Below are positions 35,260 through 49,235 of a DNA stretch of 64,000 bases, one piece after another. A program made the translations under genes and the position numbers. The stretch lies in contig CM021323.1 of NCBI GenBank assembly GCA_010645155.1, positions 10,226,196 to 10,290,195 of the forward strand, written 5' to 3'. Positions within the stretch are counted from its first letter, which is position 1. Each line of letters opens with the position of its first letter. Source of the stretch: Tigriopus japonicus (taxonomy: Eukaryota; Arthropoda; Copepoda; Harpacticoida; Harpacticidae). The notes beneath the pieces were generated by a model that worked only from the letters and a program-made list of their open reading frames with translations, was not told the origin of the DNA and did not search any database.

Positions 35260-35676
35260 TTTCTCTCTTTCTCTCCCAATGCCTGAGTGAGTGAGTGAGT
35301 GAGTGTGCGAGATCCTCGAAGCAAGAAGAAGAAGCGCCCTCCGAAGAAGAGCGAACCGCCGATCGCTGGCCGACTGGTAGCTTTTTTTCTGGGATGATTT
35401 TCGTGTGCCACAATCCGAGTTTGGTTGTCAGTTGCCTTTCCAGAGTCAGTCCGATTGAGCTTCATCGTTGTTGGTGATGATGATGAGGATGAAAATAAAG
35501 AGTGCGAAGATCGAATCGACAGTGAGAATATGAACCAAGCAAATTCAACGTTGTGAATTCGTGTGGTCAAGTTTCTTGTCGCTGGGATTTGTGTTACTTT
35601 TGATGCGAAGGATTGCCGGTGATTTTGATTTGACCAGAGTCGACATTCGCCATTGCCTGATGAAAAGATAACTCAG
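35260..35676 (+). promoter_or_regulatory. Probable promoter and non-coding first exon of a plus-strand gene
   Basis: CT-rich tract, a (GAGT)n run (35283-35305), then a GC-richer 390-bp stretch with gene-like composition and a strong splice donor AACTCAG|GTAAGC at 35676/35677. The arrangement copies that upstream of the ACSL gene. No long reading frame starts here, so it would be a 5' UTR exon. The nearest plus-strand coding exons downstream are at 52984, so it may belong to that membrane protein, but no transcript evidence is available. Confidence 0.42.
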
Positions 35677-38600
35677 GTAAGCCTTGTGAATGACTCATTG
35701 GGTTCACGGGAAATCTCCATCCATCAGTAATGCAATAAGTCATGCTGAGTGTTCGTCACGTTGAATGTAGCCGAATGTTCATACACGCACCGTATGTAGG
35801 TATGTGTCGCAGGAATTCATGCACAAAAAAGTGTTTCCAAATGATCCACATCCTTGACCCACTCCCTGACTTCGTCCACTGGAATTTCGGAATATTGATT
35901 ATGTCATTAGTCAATGACTTTGGCATATTACAGAACGTGCGTACCGGACGCTGTAATCCGATGGTTGGATGAATCCAGTTTTAGGCCGAGTCACTTGGTT
36001 GAATCGGCGTTGAATATGGTTCATACTGCCAGTACATAGACGTACATGAAGTACAGCCATCGACCATAAGATGAGCCACGGTTCATGCGCATACAGACGT
36101 TGAATCTAGGAATTCATGTTTAGTTAGCTACTTTTGTGAAGGCCGAGTTTTATTGTTGGTCGGGTGAAAATCCTGCAGTGGATCCTGTCTAACAATGGAA
36201 AGAAGAACCACCTCCTCCTCCTATTGTTTTATGGCTGATCAATGCAGTCTCTTTCCGAGGAGTTCCACCAAAGGCCAGCCTTAGAACCTTTGAATGCCAC
36301 GTTCTCATAACTATTCAACGGACGAAAAAAAGTTCCAAGGCTTTGAAAGAGAAAAATATGCTCAAGTGGAAGCCCAATTCATACTGTTGAATGAAATGGG
36401 AAATCCTGGGATGAGTGTGAACCTAGATTGGTCTCTTTCCCTGGAGAAACCTTGTCCACAAAGACGGGGTAATCCTATAAGTCATCCGAGTGTCGATGGA
36501 TGAGAAAAATCCAACCACTAATAAAACGGGAGGTAGTTGTATCATGTGGCTCGACCAATTAAATAGCGCTAGCTCTTGGATGTGCTTGACTTGTTCCGTT
36601 CCAAAATGAAATTACTGGCCAGAGGAGGATAGATCCACTACTAGTAAATATACGTGCGTTGATTGTTTAGCTTAGCTCCAAGGTGATTACATCATCTGTA
36701 ATGCCATGGATGGACGGGACTGGCGCTCTTAGTCAGTGGCACATTGGACGGATGGCATACTTTTTATCAGGTATCCTGAGGAAATGACAGAATAAAGCCG
36801 GTATTGATTGCTCTTTCATCGATCCGAAGCCACTCAAAAGGTAATTCAGAAGAGACCAAAATCGACTCAATCCCGAAATGATCAAGAAGCCTTAGGAGCG
36901 CAACGAATCACTACGAATACTGTTCACGGTGAGAGGACGAATTCAGAACAGTCATGGCTTCGAATCCAGGCCTAAAAATAGGAATTTTAGCTTAACGGGA
37001 TTAGTTTTCATGTCTTAGAAGAACCCTGAGGAGGTGGGCAGAATAAATCTCTGGAGAGTACATATTTAAGCTAGAAATCTGGCCAATCAGAGTCCATCCT
37101 TATCTCCTGTACTAAAAGTTGAGGACTCAGGACTCGAGGCGAATCCTCCAAAAGGCCCCAAGTCCAATGTCAAACCGTATTGAAACGACTGCGCCTTCAA
37201 GAATCCAACTTTCTTGCTCATTCCGCGACTTTGAATGCACATTTTTGTTAGCATCATCCATTCATCCCTTCATCGGTCACACGTTCGAGCCTCGCTCTGA
37301 CTCCACCCAGAGTCTCATGGCATGGATTTGAGGATCGTTCTTGAAGTGCGAGTGTGTCACTTCCGGACATTTATTCATTTCCCTTTACCAACCAACCAAC
37401 CAACTAACCAATGCGATGCAACGACCTATTCATAAAGTACGCTCGTTTGGTGGCGCTGTTTTGTTCTGTCTTGGATAGAATGACAGGCAAATCTGTCCCA
37501 AAAGGTGGCGAGAGATCAATGGATGATGCTCTAGCTACATTTTGTAGGGCTGATGGCGAGCCTGATCTGTCCTTGATCTTTGCGTGCCAACAAGGATTGA
37601 TTTTCACGTTTTCTCACGCAAATGAGTTTACTATTCATTGAACAGCGCTGTTCCTGCTATTGTTGCTATTATTCTGCCCTTTGGAAGAAACGAACACGTG
37701 GATGGAATGTAAGTCATTAGCAGATAGGATCTCGAGTCTTTTGTTTAGTTTTTTCAATCGTTTCAAAGCCGCCATAATGAACGAATGGCTTCGGCAATTT
37801 CTGGCTCTGAAGATAAGGATGAGTTTGTGGCCCCAAGTTGGTCGTTTTCATTGAACCTCGGATCGGATTTTGGCAATCTCCTCGACAGATTCAATGTCCG
37901 TCCGTTGGGAGCAACGCTGGATGAGCACTGTCCTTTTTGGCGTGTCCCCTTTCAAGTTCACATCAAACGGTTTTGGAAAGTCTCTTACGGCCTCCGATTG
38001 ATGTTAATGGCTTGTGTGGAGATACCTTTCTCCCTCAAAAACGGTTCAAAGAGGTATTTCCTCTAGAGGGAACCTCAATTGTTGAATGGGTTATAAAGGG
38101 GGGTTATTTCAGTTTTATTCGAGAGAAATTTCTCCATGGAATCAGGTCAAATACTTGAGGGCTCCTCTTGAAACGATCCAACCTGGTTTTAACTTCATCC
38201 GTTTTTAAGTAAGATGAATTGAAATTGAGCTCGAGGGAAATGAGAAATAGGAAGAAGAACCATCATTACTTATCCATTGAGAGGCATCAATTTTAGGATT
38301 AAGACCGCAATGTTGAATTAATTAAAAGTGTTGCCAGATTTTGAGAAGTTCCCTCTCTTATGTTTAATTTGGAATGGAAACGTCTTCAATCGAAGTAGCC
38401 CAAACCCAAAGAATTGAAGCTTCTCATTGTAATGAAAAAGCAGGTTTTGGGCTAGAAGTGTTATTGAAAAAGTAGGCTTTGGTTCTTTTGAGTCTTTTTT
38501 GGCATATTTTAGGAGCTTTCATCATTATTATCCAGCAACGCTGAATTAGAGCTTACTTGAAAATTCCTGGACTAATTTCTCCAATCGGATTCACTCGAGT

Positions 38601-41600
38601 AAGCTTAGGTTTGAATCATCGATTTCCTGCGTTTCGATTTTTAGTATCAAGAGCCTGTGAACGACAAAAAAGGACCTCGTCAGCAGATTTCGTTTGGACG
38701 CTCAATCCCTTATTATAACTTGTTGTAGGACATGTGTTTTCTTTCACGACGGATTAGGTCCAATTGATTTCCGAAACCTCCAAACAGGAAGTGCATGTCG
38801 AGGAATCCCTATAATTTAGCTAATTGCACGCTCACCACTTTGGCATTTTTCTGCCTTGATTTCAAGTCATGGCGGATTCATTTTCCGGATATCCCTCGTT
38901 TTGCTTGCTCTTCAGCCTTCAATTCCCTCACCATCCATTGGAACTGCTCAAGTAAGTGGTCGAGCATTATCCGCCGAGTAATCGATCCTAACTGAATGCC
39001 AGAATGGCACTCTCTCTCAGCCAACCAACCAACCAACCAACCAACCAACCTAGCACTCATCAAATGCCAATAGGCTTCCATTCGGATGAAACGAGGTTCT
39101 CTCAGGTTTTGGGATACATAAGTAGTCAATCCTTTATTTATGGACAGGCTGACGAATGAGTATGGTGGTGCTTTGGGTTGTTGGAGGAAGAGAAAAGAGA
39201 GGCTCATAAAAGAGTTTGCATTCGTGTTTTGATCCGGTGAAGCTTAAAACGAGGATGGAAGAGAAAAGTAAAGAAGAGGCATGATGCTCAATAAATAGCC
39301 AACTTAATGGTCGGCTTATCCTGATGCTCGGTCTTCTGTTTCTTTTCGGTGGAGCTCATGATAACAGAATGGAAATGCTCAAAAGTGAGTTCATCAGATG
39401 GCCTTAACTTATAATCACATGCATTCTACTTTCACCCTCTATCATATCCTGTTCAAGATAGTGTATTTTTAAACAGCGCTATCCAGTTTGTTCTAGTTCG
39501 ATGATCACTAAAATTAGAAAAGGATCAACCACTGTTGAGTTGGTGTGATCTACCTGCCTTGCTATGTTTGAGCCTTACGATATCTGTGAGTCGAACGAAC
39601 TACTAGGTGGCGGTGTTTGCGATCATACTCTCCTTATTACAGGATGAAAAAGCCTTGCGAATAAATAGTGATCCATCATGGATGCTAACCGATTACCCCA
39701 AACTTCAGACTGAAGGCTCGTTCGTTAAGCGTTCGATTAAGAAACCTTTTTCGGAGAAATACGTACGCCTTCATCAAAGGAACAGAAGACACGTAAAAGT
39801 GCACATATGTGACAAAAGGGAAATTATAAATATCCTTTGGGATTCCGCCATTCCGTCTTTGTTTGCCTTTTGTTCGACTCGAGTTATGGCTCAATGAGAG
39901 GCTGACGAGGGCCACTCAAAAAACACAAAAAAAGAAATCCCGCTGAGAAGGTAGAAACAAATGTACACAAAAGCGCCGACATTTGGTTTGCTTATACTCG
40001 TATACGTTCCTACCAGCAGATAGCAGGACAATCAGTAGTTTTCAGGGCATGATATAATAGGACGTCTCCAGAACAAAAACAAGCCAAGCATGGCAAAAGG
40101 GATCTTTTTCCAGCCATCATCAGGATGACTGACGAAAACAATTCAGACGACAATCCATTCGCATGACAAGGACTATCTAATGTCATCAAGGAAGACGATC
40201 CTGTTAAAGTTATTCGACAAAAACGTGGATTATTTACGCCATCCTAACATATTTCCGCTATTTTGTCGTTGCCAGTTTCATTCTTATTGCTTGCTTTTAT
40301 CACTCCGCCCGTTTCTGATTAAAAGGCCACACTATGAGATGTTGAGCATCCATTTGTGCGAATCCCATTCAAAGATAGTTTGTAGTTTGGAGGGATCATC
40401 TTAGACATATTGTGCTTCCCGCCCACGGCATCAAAAGTAAACTTCATTGAAAATTGAATGGAAGACTCAATTTGGATCGATCAAAATACCTGAAGGGCAA
40501 CAAACACTTTGCATATCCACGCATTCGAATGCGCTCTGTTTGTAGAGACTTCGAAGCGAATGATACAGTAGTGTTCGTGTTGAGTGATGTCACGAGGATA
40601 ATTACCCGGACACGCGTTGGGAGGATCTCAAGTGATTGTACAAATGATTGCTGTCTCAGCTCGGAGCTTCTGCTTCATCAAAGGCAAGATCGGATCGTGA
40701 TTGACCTTTTCTTTTACTCCTCCTTTGATCTTTCTCATCTTCTTCGTTTGCTACCTCTACACTACTACGCTTCACTTTGAGCAGTACACGCCACAGGGTT
40801 GGGCGCAAATACGCTTTTAAGAATGGTTTTCTTAACTATTAGGAAAAATCTCAAAATGTATAGGATTAGCAACATCACTGATCAGGTGGTTTTACAGACC
40901 TTTGTTTTCATTGCAATGGGCATTTTTATCAAGAACTGTGACAACAAACGTCGAACAAACGTACTAAGAAAAAAAAATCATATTTGCCACATTCTCTTTA
41001 AGTTAGACCCGATTAGATTTGAAAGCTCTCGTCAAAGAGTTTGTAAAGTGTCGGAACTAAAAAAAGAAATTTGTGACATCCGACAAACATCGTTTCATTG
41101 AATAATTGTACGGGAAAAATGCCTGACCCTGTAGAGGCGCTAGGACAGCCCCTTGGGTCTATTTTTGCCACTTCTTCTTGGGTGCAATTTCAATGCACTT
41201 ACCACTAAAATTGGCTTAAAGTAAATAAGCTATTTGGACCACAACTTGGGTGTGCATTGAAGCCAACAAAAACGTCAGTTGCCAATCAAGAATTTTATTG
41301 CGGTGGTGGTTTGGCCTTTTATGAAATGCTCTTTTTGCTCATCAACGACACAATATTACGCCGCTGTACGTTTTTAACTTTGCCTCATAAACTGGAAATA
41401 ATTTCCTAATTGCTAGATGAGCTTGACAACAACCACTGAATGTTGCTTTGGTTGAATTTGGTTACATCCGTCCTTATTTCATAACTCGCATTTGAGAAAA
41501 TGGAGTGCAGAATCAACCAAAATCCGGCGTTAACTCTTGATTAGGGGAAAAGGAAATTTGGGGGTTTTCTTGAAGTCAACCCAAGCGCGGATTTTTTTTT

Positions 41601-41653
41601 TTTGCTTTATTTTACAAAAGTTAAAAGGGTAACATACTGACGCTTTTTCGCAC
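35677..41653. other. Long stretch without recognised genes
   Basis: Possibly a large first intron. Contains AACC microsatellites (37387-37410 and 39021-39050). Reading frames are short and not conserved by eye. No RNA gene recognised. Confidence 0.4.
39021..39050. repeat. (AACC)n microsatellite
   Basis: Seven perfect tetranucleotide units. Confidence 0.95.
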
Positions 41654-41724
41654 NNNNNNNNNNNNNNNNNNNNNNNNNNNNNNNNNNNNNNNNNNNNNNN
41701 NNNNNNNNNNNNNNNNNNNNNNNN
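41654..41724. other. Assembly gap (71 Ns)
   Basis: Unresolved bases. CTTTTTCGCAC occurs directly left of the gap and again at about 41746-41756 on the right, in the same orientation, suggesting a local tandem repeat that did not assemble. Confidence 0.95.
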
Positions 41725-43610
41725 ACGCTCTTTTGTATGGATTACCCTTTTTCGCACCCACAGTTTACTTACTGTTTAAAAATCACATCTGAACGATCAT
41801 TGCTGTCTCTAGAATATCACAACGTGCCCTTTGATAGAGTATCACTCGTACGTTATTTACGGTGAACGTCCACGTACATTTCTTCTGTGTGAAGAAGCCT
41901 TCCTCTAAAATGAGGATGGGGAACTTTGGTGATTCTCGGTGAGAAGCAGCTACAAGGTCTTTACCTTCAAATCAAAGTGCAGAAGTCTCATTAAAGAACA
42001 GCATCTTCTTCAACAAAAGCAGCCAAAAGCCGCTATTGGCAACATCCAATCCAGGTCTGACAAAGTGAACCAAGCCCAACGAGCCATTTACTACGTGGAG
42101 CAACGGTAGCGTTCGCACTTTCCCAAGGAAACCAAACACGATCATGATGATCATTTTCATCACCAACATCATCATCATCATGGCTACGGTTCGTCGTCGT
42201 CTCACGTTGAACATTCAAGCACTCACTCAAGGCCGTGCAAATATCACACAAAAAATTCCATGGTACTGCAAAAACCAGAACAAATTGGGAGTTTTTCTAG
42301 GTCGACGTGTGTTTCGTTTTTTTTCCTCTTCTCTTTTATCCCGGAGCTGTCATTTCCACGTTTGTGCAATGGTTGCTGTTGATGTTGGTGCGTCCAACCC
42401 CGGATTTCTCGAGATTCCCTCTGAAATTCGAGGAATACCGCAAACCGAAAGTGATCCTTCCACCTTCAAATTCGGTCTTTGAACTGAGTCGCATTCCATT
42501 GGTGCCAATCTTTGGCCTAGTTCGAGTTGGTCACGCTTGGCTGGCGGATTTGAATAGACCAGGATGTCCTCAAAGGGTTGATATTGGTTGTTGGTTCTCA
42601 GGAGAAGCGAGTCTGACCTTCGACCTTTGGTGGTTGGGATTGTGGTGGCAACGTGGCCGTTGAGCGAATCAAGACTATCCTTGATCTTTGTCGATTGAAC
42701 CCCCAAAAAGTCTAATGGAAGATTGTACCATGAAAAGAACAGGGAAATGAGGATAATTACCCGGGAGTAATTGACGGTGTCGTTAAACCGCACGAATTGG
42801 AGACACTCATTAGATTTTATCCAGGCCAACTTACTTGCCATTTTTCCCGTCTCCATGAGGTCATTAGAGAGTACAAGGCAAATTTGACATCTCTGTCAGC
42901 GTTTACATCGAGACCAAGGTCGGCTGGATGAAATTGAATCACGGATAGCAATGAAAACCCGGCTAATGGCTAGTAACTACCCATTCTTGGCGAACAAGTT
43001 TAATTGCCAGTGAAAAGAAAATCAAGTCGAGTCACTCCCCACTCTGAAAACCATGTCTAAAGAGACGCTGAATATACTAAATTGGCAATTGAGCGACCTC
43101 TCAAGGTTTCCATTGCGTCACATAAACCTCCCAAAAAGTTCTAAGGTCCTTTTTGGGTGACCAGGGTCTATTTTCAAGATTAACCGATTTCGAAACCAGT
43201 TCAAGAATCGAACATCATACTAACCGTAACATTAGCATCTCTTTATGGCTCTTTTTGAGACCCAATGCCAGGATCGTGGACGTATGAGGACATCTCGAGT
43301 GGTTCCAATCTGGCTGGTTCCTGAGCTCTTATGGACGAAGATAACTGATTCCCGTGTGGGTTATCAAATTTCTGACCTGTCAACCAAAACTGCTTTGGTT
43401 ATAATCTGCTCCAATCAATCCTCTAAACCCGTCGACAGACACAGAGACAGAGACAGTCCAATCTAGTCCACAGAATGAACTGCTAGTCGAAACACAAACG
43501 CGGCGGTGAACTGTGCGAGAACCATCATGACATCCTCGGATGAAGCCACTAACAAGCCATTTCCAGTTGAAGACCCACCACACTTGTCACATTGTGGTAG
43601 AAATTACAGA

Positions 43611-43631
43611 ACACACACACACACACACACA
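43611..43631. repeat. (AC)n microsatellite
   Basis: About ten AC units. Confidence 0.95.
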
Positions 43632-46600
43632 AGGGTGGTTATTCTTGTGATCATTTTCCTATGGCCGCCACAACATGAAACGAATATAACCTTGAAGTCA
43701 TTAAGGGACAATAACACTCGCTACTCGCTTATGTATGTAGGTACATACGTAGATAACATCACGGTAAATAGCATTAACCATCTCGTTGACTCTTCTATGA
43801 TGATGATGATGATTTCAAACGGGAAGAGACGGAGAATCAATTGACTTCCTTGTGAAGTGACAATCTGATACCTGCGAGTAAGCAAGTGATTGCAATTATT
43901 ATTCATAGACGCCTTTGGAAGCATCAATTGTCATCTTGATTGCTAAACGGTACCTCGTCTCATTGATATTGGAGGAGAGAGACAGAGCCCGTTTGAAAAA
44001 AAAACTGACAATACAGGGACCAATTAATGGAATCGATGACAGAATAAAACTATACGAAGTTAGCTGGAGGAGACTACCACTATAAATAGAAGTCGAGAGA
44101 GTGATAGTGACACATGTTTGGAGGATGCATATCAGGTTAACATGAGGGATACGATCACTTGAGATGAGACTGAATGAAATGTTGTCAGATATAGAGATGT
44201 CGAATGGTCTTCTTCTTACAAAACATGCACATGATAAACCACTCAAAGTTGTAAGTGGAGTTGTACAAAGTGAGAATGATAAAAAGATTTCCATTGGTTG
44301 CGGTATGTGGTTGAAAAGCTTTGTTTCCATTCTTTGAATAGTGGCAGTCTTAAAAATTGTAGTGTTGATGAAACTTTAGTTGGAACTTTATTAAAATTTT
44401 TAGGTCTTAGTCGACCTTCTACTGAGAAGAACCGATGTTTGCCTTCAAAACCGACATTTGAATGACGGTAGTTGATCTATTCGTTGTTCCATCATTGCTC
44501 AAGTTTCATCTTCTCAATGTCTCGGCAACCAAGAACAAAGACTCCCACAAAAAGCCAATTTCTGGAAGGTAAGAACGATGCTACTCTCTCGTTGTCTTCC
44601 ATCAACCATTTTGTTCCTCAAATTGCCACTGAACCACAATAACAACAACAGCCATTATTAACATTAACGTCTTACCAAGCTAATCGAGATGGATAGAGCG
44701 GCAACCAAAGACCTGGGCAATCATTATGCATACTCTCAGCACACAATTCGATGGTTTCTCGGCTCCCTTGGGACTCCTGAACACATGTGTGGCAATAATC
44801 AGGAAGGAAACCAGGCCAATTTCGGTACAACCGAACAAGTGGTAATCGTTTTTGGTGATGGTCTGTTTGCCTCCATCCAACGATACGTGTGAGATGCTGG
44901 CCAAAAAAACCGAGAGAGTTCCTGTGGCACTTCCAAAAAATGAGGTCCAACTTTTTCCCACCAAGACAATTTTGATTTGAGGCCAATTCTCATGAACATA
45001 ATCATCATTAGATAGCTCAGCTTGTGGAAAAAAACTCAGTCAAGTGGATGACGATCATCGGCCAAATCACGAGTCTAATGATACGGTGGTTTTCTTGAAA
45101 ACCAGGACTCCTGCGGTCAAACCAGAGCAATTGATACCTTAAACCCATCCCTCCACGCAATCGATATCGATGGCTTGAAGATTGAAAAATCGCTCTGTCC
45201 GCGAGGATTCAACCAATGAGGATTGCCACATCCAGACTGACTGACTGACAGACAGATTGACACAGAATGGGAAGCATCAGACAAATAACCCTTTCTTTTC
45301 GAGGTGGTTAGTTCTTTGGTGAACAAAGACACGCTTACACACACCCACACGCTCTTTCCTCGTCTCCTTTTGTTTCAACGACTTTGAGGAAGTCAAGTGG
45401 CATGGATGCCTTGGCTTAATTAATGAAAAGAGACCCTCTATTCATTGTTCGTCAATTTTACAACACACGTCTCTTTGTGTTAATGATCGAACATCAGGCA
45501 CTCCCTGAAAATGGCGAAACTAGAATCGGACACAATGCGGAAAAAGTCGCGCGACCAATTGGCGAATTCCGGTTCTTCCGGGAAAGGTTGAGCTGAATTC
45601 CAGGTTGACATGAACCGGGATCGATTCAATATGGCTAATCAGTCGCAAATCAAACTGGTTCCTCTTCTTTTTTGAGCAGAGGAAGTGTCCTTGGAATATC
45701 CATGGCGACTCGTTTGGGAATCCAACGGGGTTTTGATGGACATTGATGAACTAATTGGGGATCGGGAGAGACAGACAGGGTCCTTGTATCCATCCTTATG
45801 ATTAAATGAGTAAATTACCGACCACTTCGAGATTCTTCAAGTTCGAGCACGATCAAATCAAGCTCTTTTGTTCGGTTCCTTGACTAATAATACTAAAGAA
45901 TACAAAAAGGTAGAATACAAAATCCAATCATCATATGGCAAGGTGAGACATTGTCGTTGGACAAAAGGCAATCAATGTTGTTGATATGCAGAATTTGGTG
46001 GCGAGTGCGAGTTCACTCACCATGGGCGTTCAAATGTGGGTAGACAAACCTCGAAGATTGAGAAGACGAAACATGATGGCTTCATGACAATCTGGAAGAA
46101 ATGAGTTCACTCCATTGCCAAGAACCTCTTCACTTTGCATATTTATTGCGATCCTCTCGGTTCAAGATCAGTGAAGCATTCAAATTGATTCAAATGTGAG
46201 GAGCTCAAGCGAAGCTTCACTCACATCCAACCAAGTTTTTCGATGATATTCTCAGGGTTTCTTGCTCGTTTAACATAAGCCATTTATTCTTGTTCTACAA
46301 ACGATATGACTACGCATACACACACAGCTTAGGGTAAAGACTCGAAGTTGGCAACAAAACTGACGATGAGGTCGAAGACTCTCAATCTCACACAAAGAAC
46401 TGGGCCTACACAAGAAACTAGAGATGGTTCAAGTCAAGTCAGTGAATTTGAAGCCATTGTTAAGGTTAAAAAGTGTTGCCATTGTAAGTGGAGGTTAAGA
46501 GCCAGAACGCAGCAACTTGTTCTTGACAATTGGGTCCTTTCACAAGCAGCTGACTGGGAGGTCACCTTAGTAATACAGCTCCAAATATTGCACCCTGACA

Positions 46601-48021
46601 CAAACATTTAACATATTTTCGAACTTCTCAATGTACATTGGACACGTAAGAACAAAAATTTTGCGTATTAAAGCTCAAAGATTGCACGACGTGTTTTCCA
46701 TTTCACTGGTTGCGCTTAAAGGACTCTATAGATCTTGATTGTTATTAACTTTGTTATTTGAATTCAAGTATTACCTTTAGATTACCTGTAAACACAAACC
46801 GAATATTTGCCTAACAATCTTTGCTATCATAACTGTTGTCTTTTAGTTTGAGATAGTGCAGATAAAAATGACATGCTGCCTCTGAAGATGTAAAAACTGG
46901 ACTACTAACAATGTTTTGGCTTTACAAGAAGTCCCTTTCATGCAAAGCAGAGGGCTTTTGTGAATTGATGGAATTTAATATTGCACCTCTTTCGACTACC
47001 AAATGCAAAGGCCTTGAAATGCTTCAATGGTAAGGAGTGGGTTTATTGCCTAAACTCTTGAACTTTATTGCAAAAATGTGGAATTTGTTACCCCTTGAAC
47101 CTGTTGCCTCTTATTTTGAAATAATTTGAGTGGTTTGCTTTTGAAGGTCATCGAAACCATTTTTGCTTCATACAGTCAGGCCTTTCATAATGCTCTAATC
47201 TGAGCATCACTGACGAAAGGGAGTGTTCTTCTTTGTGTTTGTCCAAGTTATGTTTCCATTATGATCACATCCCTACTGTACTATCCCGAACTTTTCTTCA
47301 ACGCGTCAAAAAGGGAATACCATCTTGGGCAACAGACTTTTCGTTGTGAGTCAGAGCAAGAAGATCACGGAGTACGTAGATAGAACAAAAGTAATGAAAG
47401 AGCCCAAGACTTTTCAGCTGATCGGTGGCAACAATGAGAATTGGAGAAGCTGGCAAGTACGAAGCAAAACTCGACAAATTGAACCAGCCAACGTTTGTGT
47501 GGACTGAAATAGCGCTGCATTGTGCACGATGTTCTTTGTAGGCTGACATTTAATGCCATTACGTTGAAGACTTTTATGATGTCACTGATGCGCCCAAGTT
47601 TGGTTTCAATCGCGACGCCCAAATCGACCCTTGAAGTGATGCAAAAGACGTCAGCAGTTAGTGAACACCATACGTATATAAGTTGATCTTTGTTTTGAAG
47701 TTCAGTTAGGCAAGATAAAGAATTTCAATATTTGAACTGGGGAAAAAGATGATTTAGTCGGCTTAAAGTTTCTTTGCTCGCACGATTTTTCAATGTTCAA
47801 CGACTGGTGAAGATGAATCTGTCTGAAAATGTCAAGAGCATGCTCTCAAATTCCAAGTTCAAAAGAGAGGGCAAAAATGATAATCAAGTCTCTCAAATCT
47901 CTTTGTTCCCGTGTTCTTAGGGTTTTTAAAAGAATGACTCTTTTAGGCTCAATCTGTTTGTCGAACAACAAAAGAATGGCGACAAATTCCGGTGGGTGAT
48001 GTTGTGACAATAATGTCGCCA

Positions 48022-48057
<36 letters not shown>
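48022..48057. repeat. (GTT)n microsatellite
   Basis: About twelve GTT units. Confidence 0.95.
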
Positions 48058-49235
48058 ATCAAGCATTGCTTACTCTCTGGTACGGTTCGTGCTTAATCGT
48101 TTCTCTCGATCTAGATTTGATCATTCTGCAACATTTTTATTACTGCGTCCAAAAGTAGGTTTCTCGTCCAGGGAGATAAGACGTAATCGTATATAATGGA
48201 TAGAGAGGATTCGCTGCCAAAAAGGCATTATTAGGAGGAAAAAGTGAAAATCGATTTCTCTCACTCTCTTCACTTCTTTCCGGTTCTGAGTTAAGCTCAT
48301 GTTGTTCGATGATTGATAAAGAAATCAGCCCAGGAAAAAGTGTTGAAGGGGAAAATTAGCGATGAAAAAGAGAAACCCCTCAATGTTCACTCACAAATCC
48401 AGAACCATGAACCAATGAACGTCAACAAGAGCAATCTTAGTCTGATGGAGGTCATCACCACTAACTAGCGAGTGATTACATTCGGCGATCGGTTCATTGG
48501 TTTCTACGCGTTCAATGTCTGCCACGCACGAAGGACAAAAAAAAAATCTTATCAAAATGATAGATCGACTTCTTTAAAGGCCATAATAAGCTTTAGATCG
48601 ACGTGTTGGTGGAACCAAGAAAATACTTTCAATTCTGGTTGGAACGAGTTGGTGGAGCCGGCGTCTCGACCAATGCCATAAATTGCAAAGGACAGGAGGC
48701 AATTTCGAGTCAAGACCGTGTCCTAGTACGTTAGGCAATGGAACAGAATAGTCCTGCCCCCAAAAGGCAAGAAAATGACAAATGTACGTCGAAACGGGGA
48801 AAAAGCCGTTCTCGTTCCAATTCGTGGCAAGATTTGCAGTTTGCCACAAGATGTGCCTCCAACATCAACTAACTTTGACAACCTTGTTATTTCTAGGCAT
48901 GTTCCGTCGCTGCTACCCTTGGCAACTTGGGGATTTCCAAACCAGCAGGTGAAAAAACGCACGTGGTGGTTCGTCTACGGGCATCATGGTTCGCATTCGT
49001 CACAAATGGAGCCATTGGTTTTGGATTACTTTGGTTACTCAAGCCATAGCTATTCCATTGGGTAAGTTCTTTTCCTGGAGTACTAAAACCTTGCTCAGTC
49101 AATGTTAGAGTAACCACGCCGAACAACGCTTCGAATTAAAAATTCCATGGAGTTTTTGACTTTTGTCGGGATAAGTTTCTATTTTTTTGTTGTTTTTTGC
49201 TCTCATAGAGCTAGAGGTCAGCACTCAGTGGTTGA

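Larger units (their letters stand above)
41725..49235. other. Long stretch without recognised genes
   Basis: Contains an AC microsatellite (43611-43631), a GTT microsatellite (48022-48057) and several short GATGAT runs. A short frame near 47390-47507 (FQLIGGNNENWRSWQ) vaguely recalls a retroelement Gag but is too short to call. No RNA gene recognised. Confidence 0.4.

Noticed and set aside
36890..36980. GGCTTCGAATCCAGG, resembling a tRNA B box
   Set aside because: No cloverleaf could be folded by eye and no A box; not called as tRNA.
42300..42663. Plus-strand frame with hydrophobic stretch (FFPLLFYPGAVISTFVQWLLLML)
   Set aside because: It lacks an ATG in position, has no homology I recognise, and overlaps equally long frames on the other strand.
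44530..44573. Short plus-strand candidate 5' exon (MSRQPRTKTPTKSQFLEG) with a phase-1 donor that would fit the exon at 52984
   Set aside because: The peptide is not a signal peptide as expected for this protein, and the acceptor before it is weak; likely coincidence.
47385..47510. Frame with FQLIGGNNENWRSWQVRSK, vaguely Gag-like
   Set aside because: Only about 37 codons, no protease or reverse transcriptase nearby; too weak to call a retroelement.
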